Source: Bisporella sp. PMI_857 (lineage: Eukaryota > Ascomycota > Leotiomycetes > Helotiales > Helotiaceae). From it: a DNA stretch of 64,000 bases. Each line of letters starts with the position of its first letter. The stretch's first letter is position 1. The stretch spans positions 62,001 to 126,000 of the forward strand of contig JAJSPD010000044.1 in assembly GCA_021307315.1 (NCBI GenBank). The letters run 5' to 3'. The translations under genes and the position numbers were made by a program. The notes under the pieces are model-generated. The model ran no database searches and was not told the origin of the DNA. It saw nothing but the letters and a program-made list of their open reading frames with translations. This document shows, piece by piece, positions 46,916-59,101 of this stretch.

Positions 46916-47371
46916 TCATCTATTACTTTTCTTGCCTTTCTTATCAACGAACACAGCCTCTATGTTGTTTCCATCCGGGTCGATCACAAATGCTGAATAA
47001 TACGGTTGTCGACTCATCTCTGGCCGAATTCCCGGCTTCCCATTATCTTGCGCGCCAGCATCTATCGCTAATTTGAAAAATTCGTCGACCGCTGCGAAAT
47101 CTGTTATTCTTCTTCAGCACGGTATCATTGCAATCCTATAATGGGGTGACAAACCTGTCGCATCAAATGCAACATGTGTAGGGATGACGGCTGATTCCAC
47201 AGGAAGTGCCTTGAGCCACAAATAGGGATAATCGGTTCCAAATCCAACATAGTTATCATTGACATGGATCATTTCGGTATAGCCTAGTGGCTTAAGGATG
47301 TTCTTATAAAAAGTTCTCATCACAGGCATCTTGGCTTGCGAGACCAGGAGGTTGAAGTGGTTGATAGTCAT
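46916..47371 (-). CDS. Glyoxalase/bleomycin-resistance/dioxygenase-fold protein (133 aa, 2 exons)
   Basis: A small vicinal-oxygen-chelate fold protein. Exons: 47371..47155 and 47100..46916, with a 54-bp intron. The start at 47371 (MTINHFNLLVSQ) places the metal-binding His at residue 5 as usual. An in-frame ATG 36 bp upstream is less likely. Landmarks are MRTFYKNILKPLGYTEM, then PTHVAFDAT, and in exon 2 the closing metal-site region YYSAFVIDPDGNNIEAVF. Such proteins are lactoylglutathione-lyase-like enzymes, extradiol dioxygenases or detoxification proteins, and the reaction is not assignable. It is divergent from a transcription factor over 550 bp. Confidence 0.87.
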
Positions 47372-47921
47372 GTTTGCAGGAGTTCCAGTCACGTGACAAA
47401 TGAACAACGATTTGGAATTTATGGAAAAGGTGTCAGGGCAGCTTGTTGGCTTGTATAAGTACTATTGACTGTATTCTTGGATATTTTAGAGCGCGAGAGC
47501 TCTGAAAGTATGTCATTTCTAGCGTACCCAGAAGGCCGATATATGACAACATGTGATAAGGACTTCACAGATATTAGCTCCACAATAAGCGATGTTTGTC
47601 ATCTTATACTCGGAACTCCGGGCTCTCCAGCTGAGAAATAGGGTCCAGATCTGAGAACCAACCGACAACTTATTGCAATCAATATCTGGACGTTATTTTT
47701 TTTAATAAGACGAGAAGTTAATTTACTTCGTTAAAGGTAAGTACGAAATTGTCTCACAACTAATTAAACATTGACGAGTATATGATCAAGTGAAAAAGTA
47801 AAAGGGTGTCACATATCAACCGTCTATTTCCAACCGTAGAGTCGAGGTACCTATATATGAGCTAGCGCCTTAACACATTGAAAAGGACAACCTGGACAAC
47901 CGAGAGGAGGAGCAGGTGAGA
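47372..47921. promoter_or_regulatory. Divergent region, glyoxalase-like / regulator
   Basis: These 550 bp separate two outward-facing genes, an arrangement often seen when a local regulator controls its neighbour. A CACGTGAC motif sits at 47391-47398, close to the glyoxalase-like start (47371). No further gene is seen. Confidence 0.45.
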
Positions 47922-49571
47922 ATGGACCTCCAATGCAAGAAATGTGGCTTCAAGTTTACCCAGAGTATGTTCACGTTCTGATTGGCAATATCCTGAACGG
48001 CTGTGTCAATTTCAACTAAATTTCTAATCAACTACAGAATCGTCAGTCATTCGACATTCCAAGAGATGTATGCAACCACGGTCCCATAGTATTCGCCAGA
48101 AGTCTTGTCGAGAATGCTCAACTGCCAAAACGAGATGTGACCTGAAGCGGCCGATTTGCACTCGATGTGCATTACGGAAAACTTCCTGCAATTATACCAC
48201 CTCTGCAGAGCCGCCCAGATCAGGCGATGTGACTGACTGCAATGAGATTCTGCCCGAAGCAACGCAATTCGGAGCCACGAGTGTTGAGATGCAACACCAG
48301 TCCGCCGACCCGTTACCAAACACTATACATTTCAACACTCCCAACTCTTTGAGTCCAGGCATATCGACCATCTTCCTTCCTGCTAAGGAGGCATTGCATA
48401 AGTGAGTTTATCTAGTGTATTGCGACTATAATCTTGCTCATTCATTTTGGGCTCTATTTTCTATTTCATACTTGATATCGAATATTAAAAAGATGGGATT
48501 GTTGACGGAAGCCTTTGTAAAGTCCGACTCGCAGCCTGCCCAGGGATGCTGCTAGTAGTGGGACTGACCCGGCGATGAGCATTCTTATCGGTACTGATGA
48601 AAACAACACTGCACTATCGCTCTTGCCGTCACCCGCCACAACGCCAATATTAGTTCGACATAGTATGGAATTCATCCTCCGGATGCTTAGAACATGGCCC
48701 CGGATGATGGCCAAGGAGATCCAACTACCACCAATAATTCATTCTTCCCAAATCCCCGAGACCTCAAGAGTGAAAGAAAAAGCGACGCCTCTATCGAATT
48801 GCTTTACATTGGCGAAAATGTGGCATGGGCAGTGTCCTGGTGCCAGGGAACTTGTTCAACTAACAGTGGAAAGGGAGATGCAAGACTTGATCGATACTGT
48901 AAGCGCATCATCATCGAAGATCGATTCATTGCTTACCCTGCTCAGCATCAGACAATGGATCAAGCGGGTCTCGTGGCATCGCTTCAAGCCCTCTCCATAT
49001 ACACAATAATACTTCTCTTTCCCTCTGGTGACCAGACATCACTTCCACTTTTGGAGACGGATATGTTTCGTCAGATCCGGCAGATCATCTATCACACCGC
49101 CTCCTCTGGACTTATTCTTCCAGAAGAAAACTTACATGTTCGCCCATCGTTTCAAGACTGGGTACAGATGGAAACCAAGCGTCGTGCAATACTTACGCTA
49201 TATCTGTTGCATTGGTCGTACAGCATCTATCACTGCCTTTCTTCATTCGACTGCAGAGATCTTGGCTTTATGCCAGCTCCAGCTGCCAAGTATCTCTGGC
49301 AAGAGACTGACCATGTGAAATGGGAAGGTATATATAATAAGTTCCTAGCGCAATGGAATGGCAATGACTTCTATCAATGGGAGTTTTTCGAAATTGAGGC
49401 AGGAGTGAGAATGAATTTCAGGGCTGAAACATGGTTAGAGGATGCAGACGAGTTCGGCATACTGTTCATTAGCATAGGTGAGTCCCCTCATGCTGCATCA
49501 TCATTACGGCAGTAATTTTAATAGCGAATGCATACGAACGAGAACCAGAGTTTGAAACCATACATCTTTAG
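47922..49571 (+). CDS. Transcription factor with C2HC zinc finger plus Zn2Cys6 cluster (453 aa, 5 exons)
   Basis: Exons: 47922..47964, 48038..48401, 48523..48898, 48946..49477 and 49525..49571. All introns are GT-AG and the sum closes exactly in frame. The N-terminus is a small finger, CKKCGFKF then SSVIRHSKRC (C-x2-C...H-x3-C), split by intron 1. It is followed by a fungal binuclear cluster, CRECSTAKTRCDLKRPICTR then CALRKTSC (spacing 2-6-6-2-6). The middle and C-terminal part resembles the fungal regulators that carry this finger pair: RHSMEFILRMLRTWPRMMA, GLVASLQALSIYTIILLFPS, RAILTLYLLHWSYSIYHCL and ETWLEDADEFGILFISI. It is nuclear and probably sequence-specific. The neighbouring glyoxalase-like gene is a candidate target by position only. 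Single-frame reading yields three disconnected pieces. Confidence 0.88.
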
Positions 49572-50662
49572 AGATTGGCACGATCCGCCCTTTAGGTTAC
49601 CTCAATCTGTTATACCACAACACGGCTGTCGATATCGCCATACTATCTGCCAGGCTATGGCTACATGCGGGAACAGTAACTTGATATACCACGAAAGCGT
49701 TTGAGACACTAAGGCAAAGAAGCCCTTACACTGAGGCACCCTCCAAGCATCTATGTCATTAGGCTACAATGCCTCACCTTAGAAGAAGCTTATCGACTTC
49801 AACTTCTTCATCACCTACAAAAGCTATACAGGTCGTGGTGAGCAACAAACTCAATGTTCATATAACTGCGCTTTTACACATACAGCGGTTGTCCGAACAG
49901 CGCCAGCCCTACCAGCCCTAACTCTAGATTCACTTGCATACTTCGCTCCCGCTCAAATTGATTTCTTGATTACCAGCATGGCTGACAATGGAACATTTGT
50001 ATCCAATCCCTTCGCTATAGAACTAAAGGGTGGGCTTGAAAGAACCTTTGGCATGTCTACCCTGCATGGCTCGCAGATCAAGAGGCTTTCTCCCGACGCG
50101 AAACAGGAAATCCACGAATAGTGCATTCAAATGGCGCATTCAGCATTTAATTGACGCCCAAGTCACTCAAAGCCGTTCCAGCAACGCACCTCTTATCGTG
50201 GTGCTGAAAATATACTCGCAGAGTACCAGGTACTAAACAAACAGGTGGAGAAACACACCACATTTTATGCCAGGCGCAATATTCTCTTGGGCGACATTAC
50301 AGGAGAGCTTGTTGATAGAACAACTGTAAGTTAGAGACCCGTAACACTGAGTTCAGGTTCAGGTGGCTCTACAGCTGAGAAATAGGGGGCTGGTATGCGA
50401 CACGGTTATGACTCTTTCACTTTATCGTATGCTCGTCAATGTTTAATTAATTGTGAGATAATTTCATAGACTTACCTTAAGCGCAGTAAGTCAGCCTCTT
50501 GTTTTATTAGAAATGTTCAATGTCCAGGTATTGATTGCGGCGGTAAGGGGATTGATCGCTGGCAGTTGGCCCTAAGATCGGCCGCCTGCTTCTTAGTGTA
50601 TCACTTCCTACTCTCAAGTGCGTCGCAGCATCGTATCCTCCGCGACCTCCCCCCACCCCATC
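49572..50662. pseudogene. Coding-like debris, possible decayed gene
   Basis: Several open stretches on the plus strand read like protein but do not join by normal introns: about 49721-49838 (ends LQLLHHLQKLYRSW), about 49888-50121 (contains LDSLAYFAPAQIDFLITSM and NPFAIELKGGLERTFG), and about 50146-50335 (contains AEYQVLNKQVEKHTTFYARR). I recognise no family. They may be a broken gene or an unannotated multi-exon gene with splice sites I cannot place. Confidence 0.25.
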
Positions 50663-51259
50663 TCATCCCCAAACCAGCCGTCCCTCCAAACTCGCATCCT
50701 CCATCCTCCGCCTCTCCACGATCCGCGTCCTTGCCACCCTCACACCGCCAGTTACCACCAAGAATCCCACGAGCCCGTGCTCCGGGCCGACCCATTCACG
50801 CAGCAGATGACGGAGACGGAATTCTCGGTCCGCAGAACGGGTGGTGACCCAGAACCCGGCCGTGTTGAGGTCTAGTCCGGGGTGGAGCGTTTGATATTCG
50901 TCATACAACAAGCGACAGGTGAGGCCGAGACAGGTAGCGTATGCTGGGGAATCCGCAGACAAAAGACGGAGGACGTGGAGCTGGAGCTCGGCTGGTATGG
51001 AGAGTATCGTTATGAGGGTTGTCTGTGGCGTGGTGGTCAGAGATGCCGTGGTGTGGTCTTGACTGTTGTTTGGAGGTGACGAGATGGTGAGTTGAGGGGG
51101 ATCATTCGAGCTGTTCCCGCCTGCATCTTGACGCATGCCTGGGGAAGCCAAACTGGTAGAATTTGAGCGTCCGGTGGTTATACCTTCGCCTCCTGGTGTC
51201 ATTTTGAGGGTATCTAAGTTGAGTATCTGGGCTTTGGATTGTTTATCATTTGTTGGCAT
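50663..51259 (-). CDS. F-box-like domain protein, hypothetical (198 aa)
   Basis: A single frame from ATG 51259. The first 80 residues are low-complexity (Ser, Thr, Asn, Pro). The segment ILSIPAELQLHVLRLL followed by CLGLTCRLLYDEYQTLHPG has the leucine and proline spacing of an F-box-like motif, which would recruit a target to an SCF ubiquitin ligase. Homologues of this kind are usually longer, and the tail here ends in a basic, Arg-rich stretch before the stop. A 3' exon may therefore be missing. The opposite-strand frames at 50566-50875 are shadows of this GC-rich coding region. Confidence 0.55.
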   Translation of the reverse strand: MPTNDKQSKAQILNLDTLKMTPGGEGITTGRSNSTSLASPGMRQDAGGNSSNDPPQLTISSPPNNSQDHTTASLTTTPQTTLITILSIPAELQLHVLRLLSADSPAYATCLGLTCRLLYDEYQTLHPGLDLNTAGFWVTTRSADREFRLRHLLREWVGPEHGLVGFLVVTGGVRVARTRIVERRRMEDASLEGRLVWG

Positions 51260-52255
51260 ACTGAGGATAAATGCCCGCAGAGACTGGACATTAACATATT
51301 AAGGTTTACTCATTTTTATACTCTTCTTTGTTTAGCAAATGACAATCTGACTCTGCCTTGGCTCTCCTTCAACGTTCTTTATGCTTCCAGAGATGACTTT
51401 CTAGAGTTACATGTTTTGATCAAGTCCTAGGCAGATCTTTTCAATAAGATACCATACTAATTGTTGACCTTGCTCTAAGAAGCGCAGAACCCTGGAGCGT
51501 TCACGATCTCAATCTCTGGGTGAGGAAAGCTTTGTACATCAGAGATACAAAGGTTCTAACCCTAACTTATAGAACGCATTCGTTGCTTGGAGCCTTGGCC
51601 TCAAGCATGCGTTACGAAACGTGCATGTTCTAGAGACTCGCCTTGTCAGCACGTTTTGCGCAGATATCATAACATAATGCAAGCAGGCAGAATAATATTC
51701 CATGTTCCGAAGTGCGTTAATATTCAAACCGCAGTCTTCTACAGCATAGTTGAAGCTTTAAAGTATTGCGTATTGGGGGTTGAGTACAGGCTCGGCTAAA
51801 ATAGGGGTAGTGGGGCTGACAAATGTTGGACCAACTGGTTATTCCTGCAAGATGAATATGCGACAACAACAACAGCTACTTAGTGGGTACCGAGCTATGG
51901 GTATTGAAGAAGTGCCTTGTGAACGAATCGGTAGCTGTTCAGGTATAAATGATGAGTGTGGTGGGGCAAAAGGGAAATCGAGTGATCCTTTCTTACAGCG
52001 ATAATGAAAGTATATTTTTCTTTAAATTTCGAATATCTACCCAGCAGATAGACAATTGTTAAGCAGCACAGTTCTTCGCTAGGAGACGAAATTGTAGACA
52101 GATATCTGCTCTTAGTTCCATCTAGATATAACACCTACTCATGGTAAATCTCTAAAGTGAAAGAACTATTACGCCTCACAAATGCCTGACAGAGTTGCAA
52201 CAACACCAGCCTAACTCCTACCTTCACTATAATGCGCCATCTATATTCTACGAAG
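51260..52255. other. Intergenic region
   Basis: About 1 kb without a supported gene, lying between the F-box-like gene's upstream side and the MFS gene's 3' end. Short frames at 51539-51799 and 51780-52134 have no motif. Confidence 0.4.
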
Positions 52256-54508
52256 CTAATTGGCAACTTCCGTTTCTTGCTTCTCGACTCCCGTCCTTGT
52301 CTCAACATGTGTTTTACTCAGAACCTTGGCATCGATCATCGCTCCACAGATGACAGTAGCGCCAGCCAAAGCCGCGCAGATAATCCAGATCCCATTAAGA
52401 CTTTTCGAAAATGCCTTTTGTATAGCCATACGTTGGTCCAGATCCACGATATCCTTGATGATTTCGACATGCGCAGCAGCATTGTCAGTTAGAATCTCCG
52501 TCAAGTTCTTGCCCAAGCCCGCATTTCTAAAATCGGAAGTATGCGTCTCCATACTCTGCTGGAAAACGATCCCTCCGACCACTACACTGAGGCAGGTTGC
52601 GAGGTTCTTGGCAAACTGCATTGTACTTGTCGCTGTCGCTGTATCTTCCTGCCGGACATTGGCCTGTAATGCGAGGAGGGGAGGCGTGAAGAGCGTACCC
52701 GTGCCTATTCCTGCAATAATCTGGAAGGCGACGATTCGGACTATGGATGAAGTCGCAGTGAATGTGGTAAATAGTGCATCCCCAATGAGTAGGATGACTG
52801 TGCCGACGTGGATCAGTGGAAGATAAAGCCCTGTTCTGTGAGTAAAGATTCCGCACGCAAGACCAGATAGCGATTCGGTGATTATGATAGGCATCAAGTA
52901 GGTCCCTGACTTGAGAGGACTAGCTAGAAGGGCGGATTGGAAGTAAAGAGGGAGATAGTATTCAGTTGCCAGCCAAATCTACGGGGTGTCAATATTTGCA
53001 AGAGGGCTTAATCGCGAAGCAGGCCCTAGCGAAGAGGCTAGAAAGTATGGCACCTACATAATCATGGAAGAATGCCAGGAGCAAGCACGCAACATTTGAC
53101 TTCGACTGAAAAATAGTCAAAGGTATGAGTGGATACTTTGCAAGGTGCTTCTCGCTCCAGAAGAAGAATATTCCCATACATCCGCCTGCAATGATGAGCC
53201 CAATCACTGTGGGACTCTTCCAGGGAAAAGAGACCCCTCCAAAATCAAGGCCTAACAATAGCATGATCATTAGACCAAGGATGGAGACGCTTCCAAACCA
53301 GTCAATGGCCTTCATTCCTGTTTTTATGGGTGTGCGTGGATTATGCACGTCAAGGAAGAAGAGCAGTAGGATGAATGCTACGCCGGTGATGGGCAGGTTT
53401 ATCCAGAAGATGAAGCGCCATGTGAGGTATTGTGTGAATGCTCCTCCAAGGACCGCTGTGTGCCACTAGGGGTTAGTAATTGCCTATCAAGGTCGACCTT
53501 GAGAGCTGCCGCTTTTTTTTTTCTACTAGCAAACCATCTTTCAAGCTTGAGATTCTCGCGATGTCTTCAGAGAAAAATGGATATCACTTACGACCAACTG
53601 CTCCAGCAACAGTCCAGATGATAGACACGGAGCCGAGATAAAAGCTCCTCTCTCTGCATCGCGTTAGCTCAGGAAAGGCTACAATATAGAATCCATTCTA
53701 CCTTAAACTAAACAGATCAGACATGGTAATGGCAACCAACGTGTAGAGCCCCCCTCCTCCGGTTCCTTGAAATGCCCGTCCAATGATAAGCATCTTCATG
53801 TCCACGGATACGGCGCAGAGTATGGAGGCAAGAAAGTACCACGCAACCACGGTGAGAATGATCGGCTTGCGCCCCCAAATATCTGAGAGCTTCACCCATA
53901 TTGGCCCGGCAGCTGCATTCGCCAGAAGATATGCTCCGCCACTTGAAGCGAAAAGGTTAATTGGATGTCAATCCTCTGAAAGATACGCGCAGAGACTTAC
54001 ATCCATGCATAACCTGACGCAGAATGCAACTGGGACGAGATGGTGGGAATGGCAGTCGCAACGATGGTCTGATTCAAGGCCGCGATAAAGGTGGTCGCCT
54101 ATAGGACAGGAGCAGAGATTTGCATCAGCCGGGTAGCGCATGAAGGAATGGAATCGTGGGATAGTGCATATGTATGTTTTTAAATTTTAGGCATGCCACG
54201 AGACACGGAAAAAACGTGGGAAGACGCACGAAGAGGGCGGTCATGACTGCCACGACTCGGAGCTTTTTGCGTGGTGTTGCTCCGGCCTCGACATCACTTT
54301 GCGGCGCGGGTGTTATTTCAACAAGCTCCAGCTCCTGATCCTTTACAACAGCGGCTCGCGAAACAGATTGATTGACCATTCTATCTCTGGCAACATCAAT
54401 ATTGGTTCTGGAGCTTCCTTGCTCTGGAGCAGCTTCTTTGGCATCTTGATAGGTAGAATCTATAGCGCCGATTGGCCGAATGGAGTCAAGGCTTGCAGAA
54501 GGTTGCAT
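52256..54508 (-). CDS. MFS drug:H+ antiporter, 14-TM DHA2 type (599 aa, 6 exons)
   Basis: A plasma-membrane exporter of drugs, toxic compounds or secondary metabolites. Exons on the minus strand: 54508..54230, 54098..54001, 53941..53702, 53653..53592, 53455..53058 and 52978..52256. The sum is exactly 600 codons. The N-terminal cytoplasmic tail is about 80 residues. Family landmarks: FIAALNQTIVATAIPTISSQ, KLSDIWGRKPIIL (motif A), LIIGRAFQGTGGGGLYTLVA, TVAGAVGPVLGGAFTQ (antiporter motif C), YLTWRFIFWINLPITGVAF and IAGIGTGTLFTPPLLALQAN. The start at 54508 (MQPSAS) is chosen over an in-frame ATG at 54559. No biosynthetic core gene adjoins it, so a general export role is likelier than a cluster-specific one. 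Confidence 0.92.
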
Positions 54509-57500
54509 GTTGTTCAGCTTTGCAGGACCAACAGTGTTCTCATAAAGATAATGATACAAATCAAGGGCTACAAATTAATTTCAGTATGCAAGAGTATACG
54601 ATGGAGTCGCTGGGCTTATGGGCAGTGTTTGCATTATATTCCTCTAATTATTGGACGTTGGAGCAAAGGAACTGATGTACTTGAGGAAAGGGCGTTGAGT
54701 GTCAAAATGCATCTGACATGAAAAAAACAATAACCCACTCCAAAAAAAAACCAAAAAAAAACCAACAGCCCACTCCGAATAATAAAGCTTGCTGACTAAC
54801 AAAGGTGGGACAAAACAGTTGATTATATTTATTGCCAAGATTATTGATCCCTCCAGTACCGACGACAAGGGCTCTGGATTTGTCCATCTTTTAGATTCAA
54901 AGCTGTTTCTGAATCCGGCATGTCACACGAATGTCAACCAAGCCCGTCGGCGCTCTGCTGCGTCAAAGCAACCCTCTGGCGATATCAGCATAGATTTATA
55001 GACTGGTTACTCAGCTTTGGGGTATGGTTTGCGAAAAAAATAAATGGAGAAGAAGCGGACAGAGCACATTTGTTTGATCGCCTTCTTCCTTCTTGGACTG
55101 TGCCTCATACCCCTGGTACATTATCTACTGTATCACCACATATCCTATCTGAGATCTTGCCATGTGGCATTGGCATTGCGGGCCGGGGCCAAAGGCTCCT
55201 TTACCAGCCTGTCGATATTTCGGATGGCAAGGGGTTGCTCTAGGCATCGCTCCGCCGTATGTTTCCAGATTCGAAAAAAAAGGCCCAAAAAAAAGCAAAA
55301 ACAAAACTTCGTCTGAAATTGAGGTCGGACGAACAGCGGCGCTGATGGATGTGGTGGCTTGATGTGTAAATTTTGCGTGATGGCATGTTGTGCCTTTTCC
55401 ATTTTTCGATAAAGCGCGCGGCTGAGCGGTTATATTCTTCAGTAAACAGACGACCAGACACAGCGTATTTCGTATACGGAGGGGTAAATTATAACAGGGG
55501 TTGTGTCTTTAATATAATCTATCGGCTATCTGTTTACAAGTTGGTCTCTTGCGCGACCGATGATTTGAGTTCGTACTTTTACAGAAACAAGCGACTTTCG
55601 TGTATGCGTATGCAGTCATCATTACATCTCATCTCTTAGCGTGAAATATCGGGCGCCGAGTGCCGTCACAAAAACCCACTCATATATGTCTCAAAGTTTT
55701 ACCAATATCCATATCCTGATGCCAAGTGGTCTGGTGCTTGATAATGAGGCTCGTCATCGGCCCTGGCTTTGGGAGATTTGTACGTTGTGTGTAGCTGCTA
55801 CCTTGACGCTTTTCTATTGCAGCACCATAAAATGTACCATCCCGGGTCACACGTTTCATCTGGCGAGCAATGTCGCTCTCCAGCCTCATGAGAGGTCGAG
55901 TCTGGAACTGCTATCATGGGGGTAGCTTATGACGCTATTCCACGAATCACGGCAGATCCGAAACCCCCTCCCCGGTAGTGTATCGATGGGCGCCGGTATA
56001 TTTTTCGTTAGCCGCCTGGAAAACGTGGGATCATCGACTAGTTTCTCTTTACGGTTATTTTAAACGAACGTTCTGAAGCTTAAGTCTAAATCCTTGGTAA
56101 CAAGGCTGGGGTGCTTCTCCGAGGACTTGGATAGGACTGTAGAGTACCATAGTATAGTATATATGGTTGGGTGGAGCCGGTCAATGCTAAGTAAGTAATT
56201 TACCATTTGTAATATATAGGATTTGGGGTTAAATCCCTTTGGCTAGAGATGCCTTAGGTTAGACAATAGCGGGAGGGAGGCATGTTGCTCACCAGCCAAG
56301 CAACTAAATTTTGGGGCTTTTCGCATGTGCAAGTGAGTGACTTGGAAAGCGGCTCGGGATCAAACTCTGCTTTACCCAAGTAGGTAAGTCTTTCGGCAAC
56401 GTCAGCAGTTTGCTTTTTCGCATTTACCCAGGTTCCGGTACCACATCACAACGTGCCAATCTACCAAAAGTGTCGACGTCTAACAGGGATGCCACCTATT
56501 CTTAGAATTCTGTGCAGTGTGCAAGTTGCGGGAAACTCCCTCTTGCCCATGCTCAGTGCCGGGAATGGTCGTACAAACGCCAATAAGATCAATGACTATG
56601 TCGAGGCCAGTAGAAATGCTACCGCTTATTGGAACAAGTCGGTACAGCAAGTACTTTGCTGCGCTGTACCGTTACGGTAATGAATACTGGGAGAGAAGGG
56701 GTCCTGTTCCCAATCCCAAGAAATGTGCCTTTGGTGACGAACATCCTGGGGAGAAGGAACTAATAAACCTTGACCGTGGGACCATCCACTGACTAGACCT
56801 AGTTGGTCAACTGAATGATCTGATTTGCTGGCTCGGCTCTGAGAATTGGAAATTCGCTTATTAGGGTCGGGACTGGACTGGACTTGACTGGACTTTGACT
56901 GCACAGTATTTTGTCCTGTGCTGTACACAGACCGGTACAGTACAGTCCGGTACCGTAGCACGCCAAATCACAAGGGTTACTAATGAGCTGGTCTAATTTG
57001 AGTTGAAAATACTGTACTTGGCATCCTCCCGTAGCCTTTTGAAGAGGAAGGAGTTAAGCAAAAGCACCCATCGGCAGTACGACGACGGTATTCCGCGAAC
57101 TAATACGCGGGGAGCTGCTGTCTGTGGGGACTGGATGAATCTTTACGAGCTGCCTGGTGTTGGGTGAGTTGGCGAAGGAGGCACCCGTATTTCTTCATCG
57201 TGAGCATCAACTCCTTCCCCTCTTCTACTCACCACTGCAAGCGGCACCGACTGATCAATGACGGAACACCCTCTTCAAAATCTGGTAAAGATGAAGCGCG
57301 GGATCCTTCAGCGAACTGGCGAAGTGCTAACACGAGAGGCGCATCACGGTACTTGGACAACAACCGGTAGATTCGGCACACCTCCCGACATGAGATTACC
57401 TGGTCTCCATCACACCCTTGATAGCTATCAGATTGCTCCAAGCGTTTCTCCATATTATTTCGCACTCGCGATCCTTGCTCCTCATGGCCGGATCCCATGC

Positions 57501-58892
57501 GCTTGGCGACTGTTCCTGCAGCGTCGGGGCACAGTCGTGAATCCAGAAGAATAGAGAAGGATTACTATCCCAGCTCCATAAGTACTCTAGGTCGCAATTG
57601 ATGCCACCTTGGCTCGGTATAACTTTACAATATATGCTCGTGCAAATACGGCACATGCGGAGGCGATGGGATCTGACAGGGAGGTGAGACATGAATATAC
57701 CTTTAGTGTTTTGTTTCCGTGACTGCCGCGCCTAACGGATATTTCAAATGCTGTTTTATGGGCACTGCTATTCGGTACGTGCCACCTCAATGTCGCTAGT
57801 GAGGACGCGCTGCCTGTGCTTGTTGGCTGGACCAAACTAAAAAATGCAGCGTTCCCTAGTTAGGTCGCTGTTGCGAGGCGGAACCTTAAAATCTTACTTA
57901 CCGAAGACTACTTGTACCAAATCTTTGGATCTGAGTTCCACCATCTGAGATGCGATTTAAGCATATGCATCTCAACCGAGAGATGTGCGCACAAAGGAGA
58001 TGCCATCATTACTGTACTGGTGAGAATACCACAATTTTTCCACGCGACATTACGCACTGCATGGCAGACGACATCGACTGTGCAGCAACGTTCTGCAGGA
58101 TGTGCACGCCGGGAAGCTCGGCTCCGTACATAAAAGTATGCCCGAGTCTCATCATAAGTTCAGCAGCCGTTTTTTTCTCCCTCTTTTGTGTGAAGCTTTC
58201 CTAAACCAATTCACAAGTCAGGCACTTTATGCTTCTCAGCTGCTTGGATCAATAAGTGTCCTATCTGGTCTCGCGTCGAGACCCATACCCATACCCATAT
58301 GAGAAACTATGACACCACTCGTGGCTGCGGTGTCCACATACAGGAGAACCGCGCCGCCCATAAGGCACACCGTGTTGGTCTTGGGAAGTGATTACAACAA
58401 GTAAATACAATCGAAATCTCAGCAGCTCACCCCACGGGCGGGTTGAGCCTACAGCAGATGAGATCAGACAAGACGCAACGCATGTAACAAGCGTCGCACC
58501 ATCTCACATTTGCCCAAGACGGCATGTCCCCATTAAACCTTCTCCAGTGTATTTGCACCTGTGGATGCCAAGAGCAATCAGGATCTGTCGCTTTTGCAGA
58601 TCCGGGAACTAAAAGCCACTCCTGTATGGCTTGTCAAGTTTACTGAAAAAGATAGGATATAATTTTTCCTTGGGGAAGATGGTCTCCGAGGACAACCGGG
58701 CAAACAAGACTAAATATTTTAGCTCCATTGAATATGAGGCGAGTCTAGTTTTATGGGTCATTACCAACCAAACGTAGACTGCCCCATCCCAGGACGTGCC
58801 TCGCTCATCAGTTTTATAACTACCGGTCACTCATCACGCGCCAGTCATCATATGAAACACTCCCCAATATTGAATGTGTTATAGCTCTTCCC

Positions 58893-58916
58893 TTTTTTTT
58901 TTTTTTTTTTTTTTTT
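58893..58916. repeat. T24 homopolymer
   Basis: An uninterrupted run of 24 T followed by GGGG. It is likely length-variable. Confidence 0.9.
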
Positions 58917-59101
58917 GGGGCAAGGTTTGCTCGGGTACTTTCACGTATCCAGATCCATGGGTGGCTTAATGATGATGAAGAGGGGGGGGGCCTTTTTTCT
59001 TCCCGAAACCTTGTCTTGAAGCCCGTTTCAGTGGCTGAGATGAAGACGATTGGTCCCTGCTGCCGCTAAAATGATGCGGCATCCCACACATTACGAAGGT
59101 A

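Noticed and set aside
50566..50875. Pro-rich frames opposite the F-box-like gene
   Set aside because: Antisense shadows of the GC-rich coding strand.
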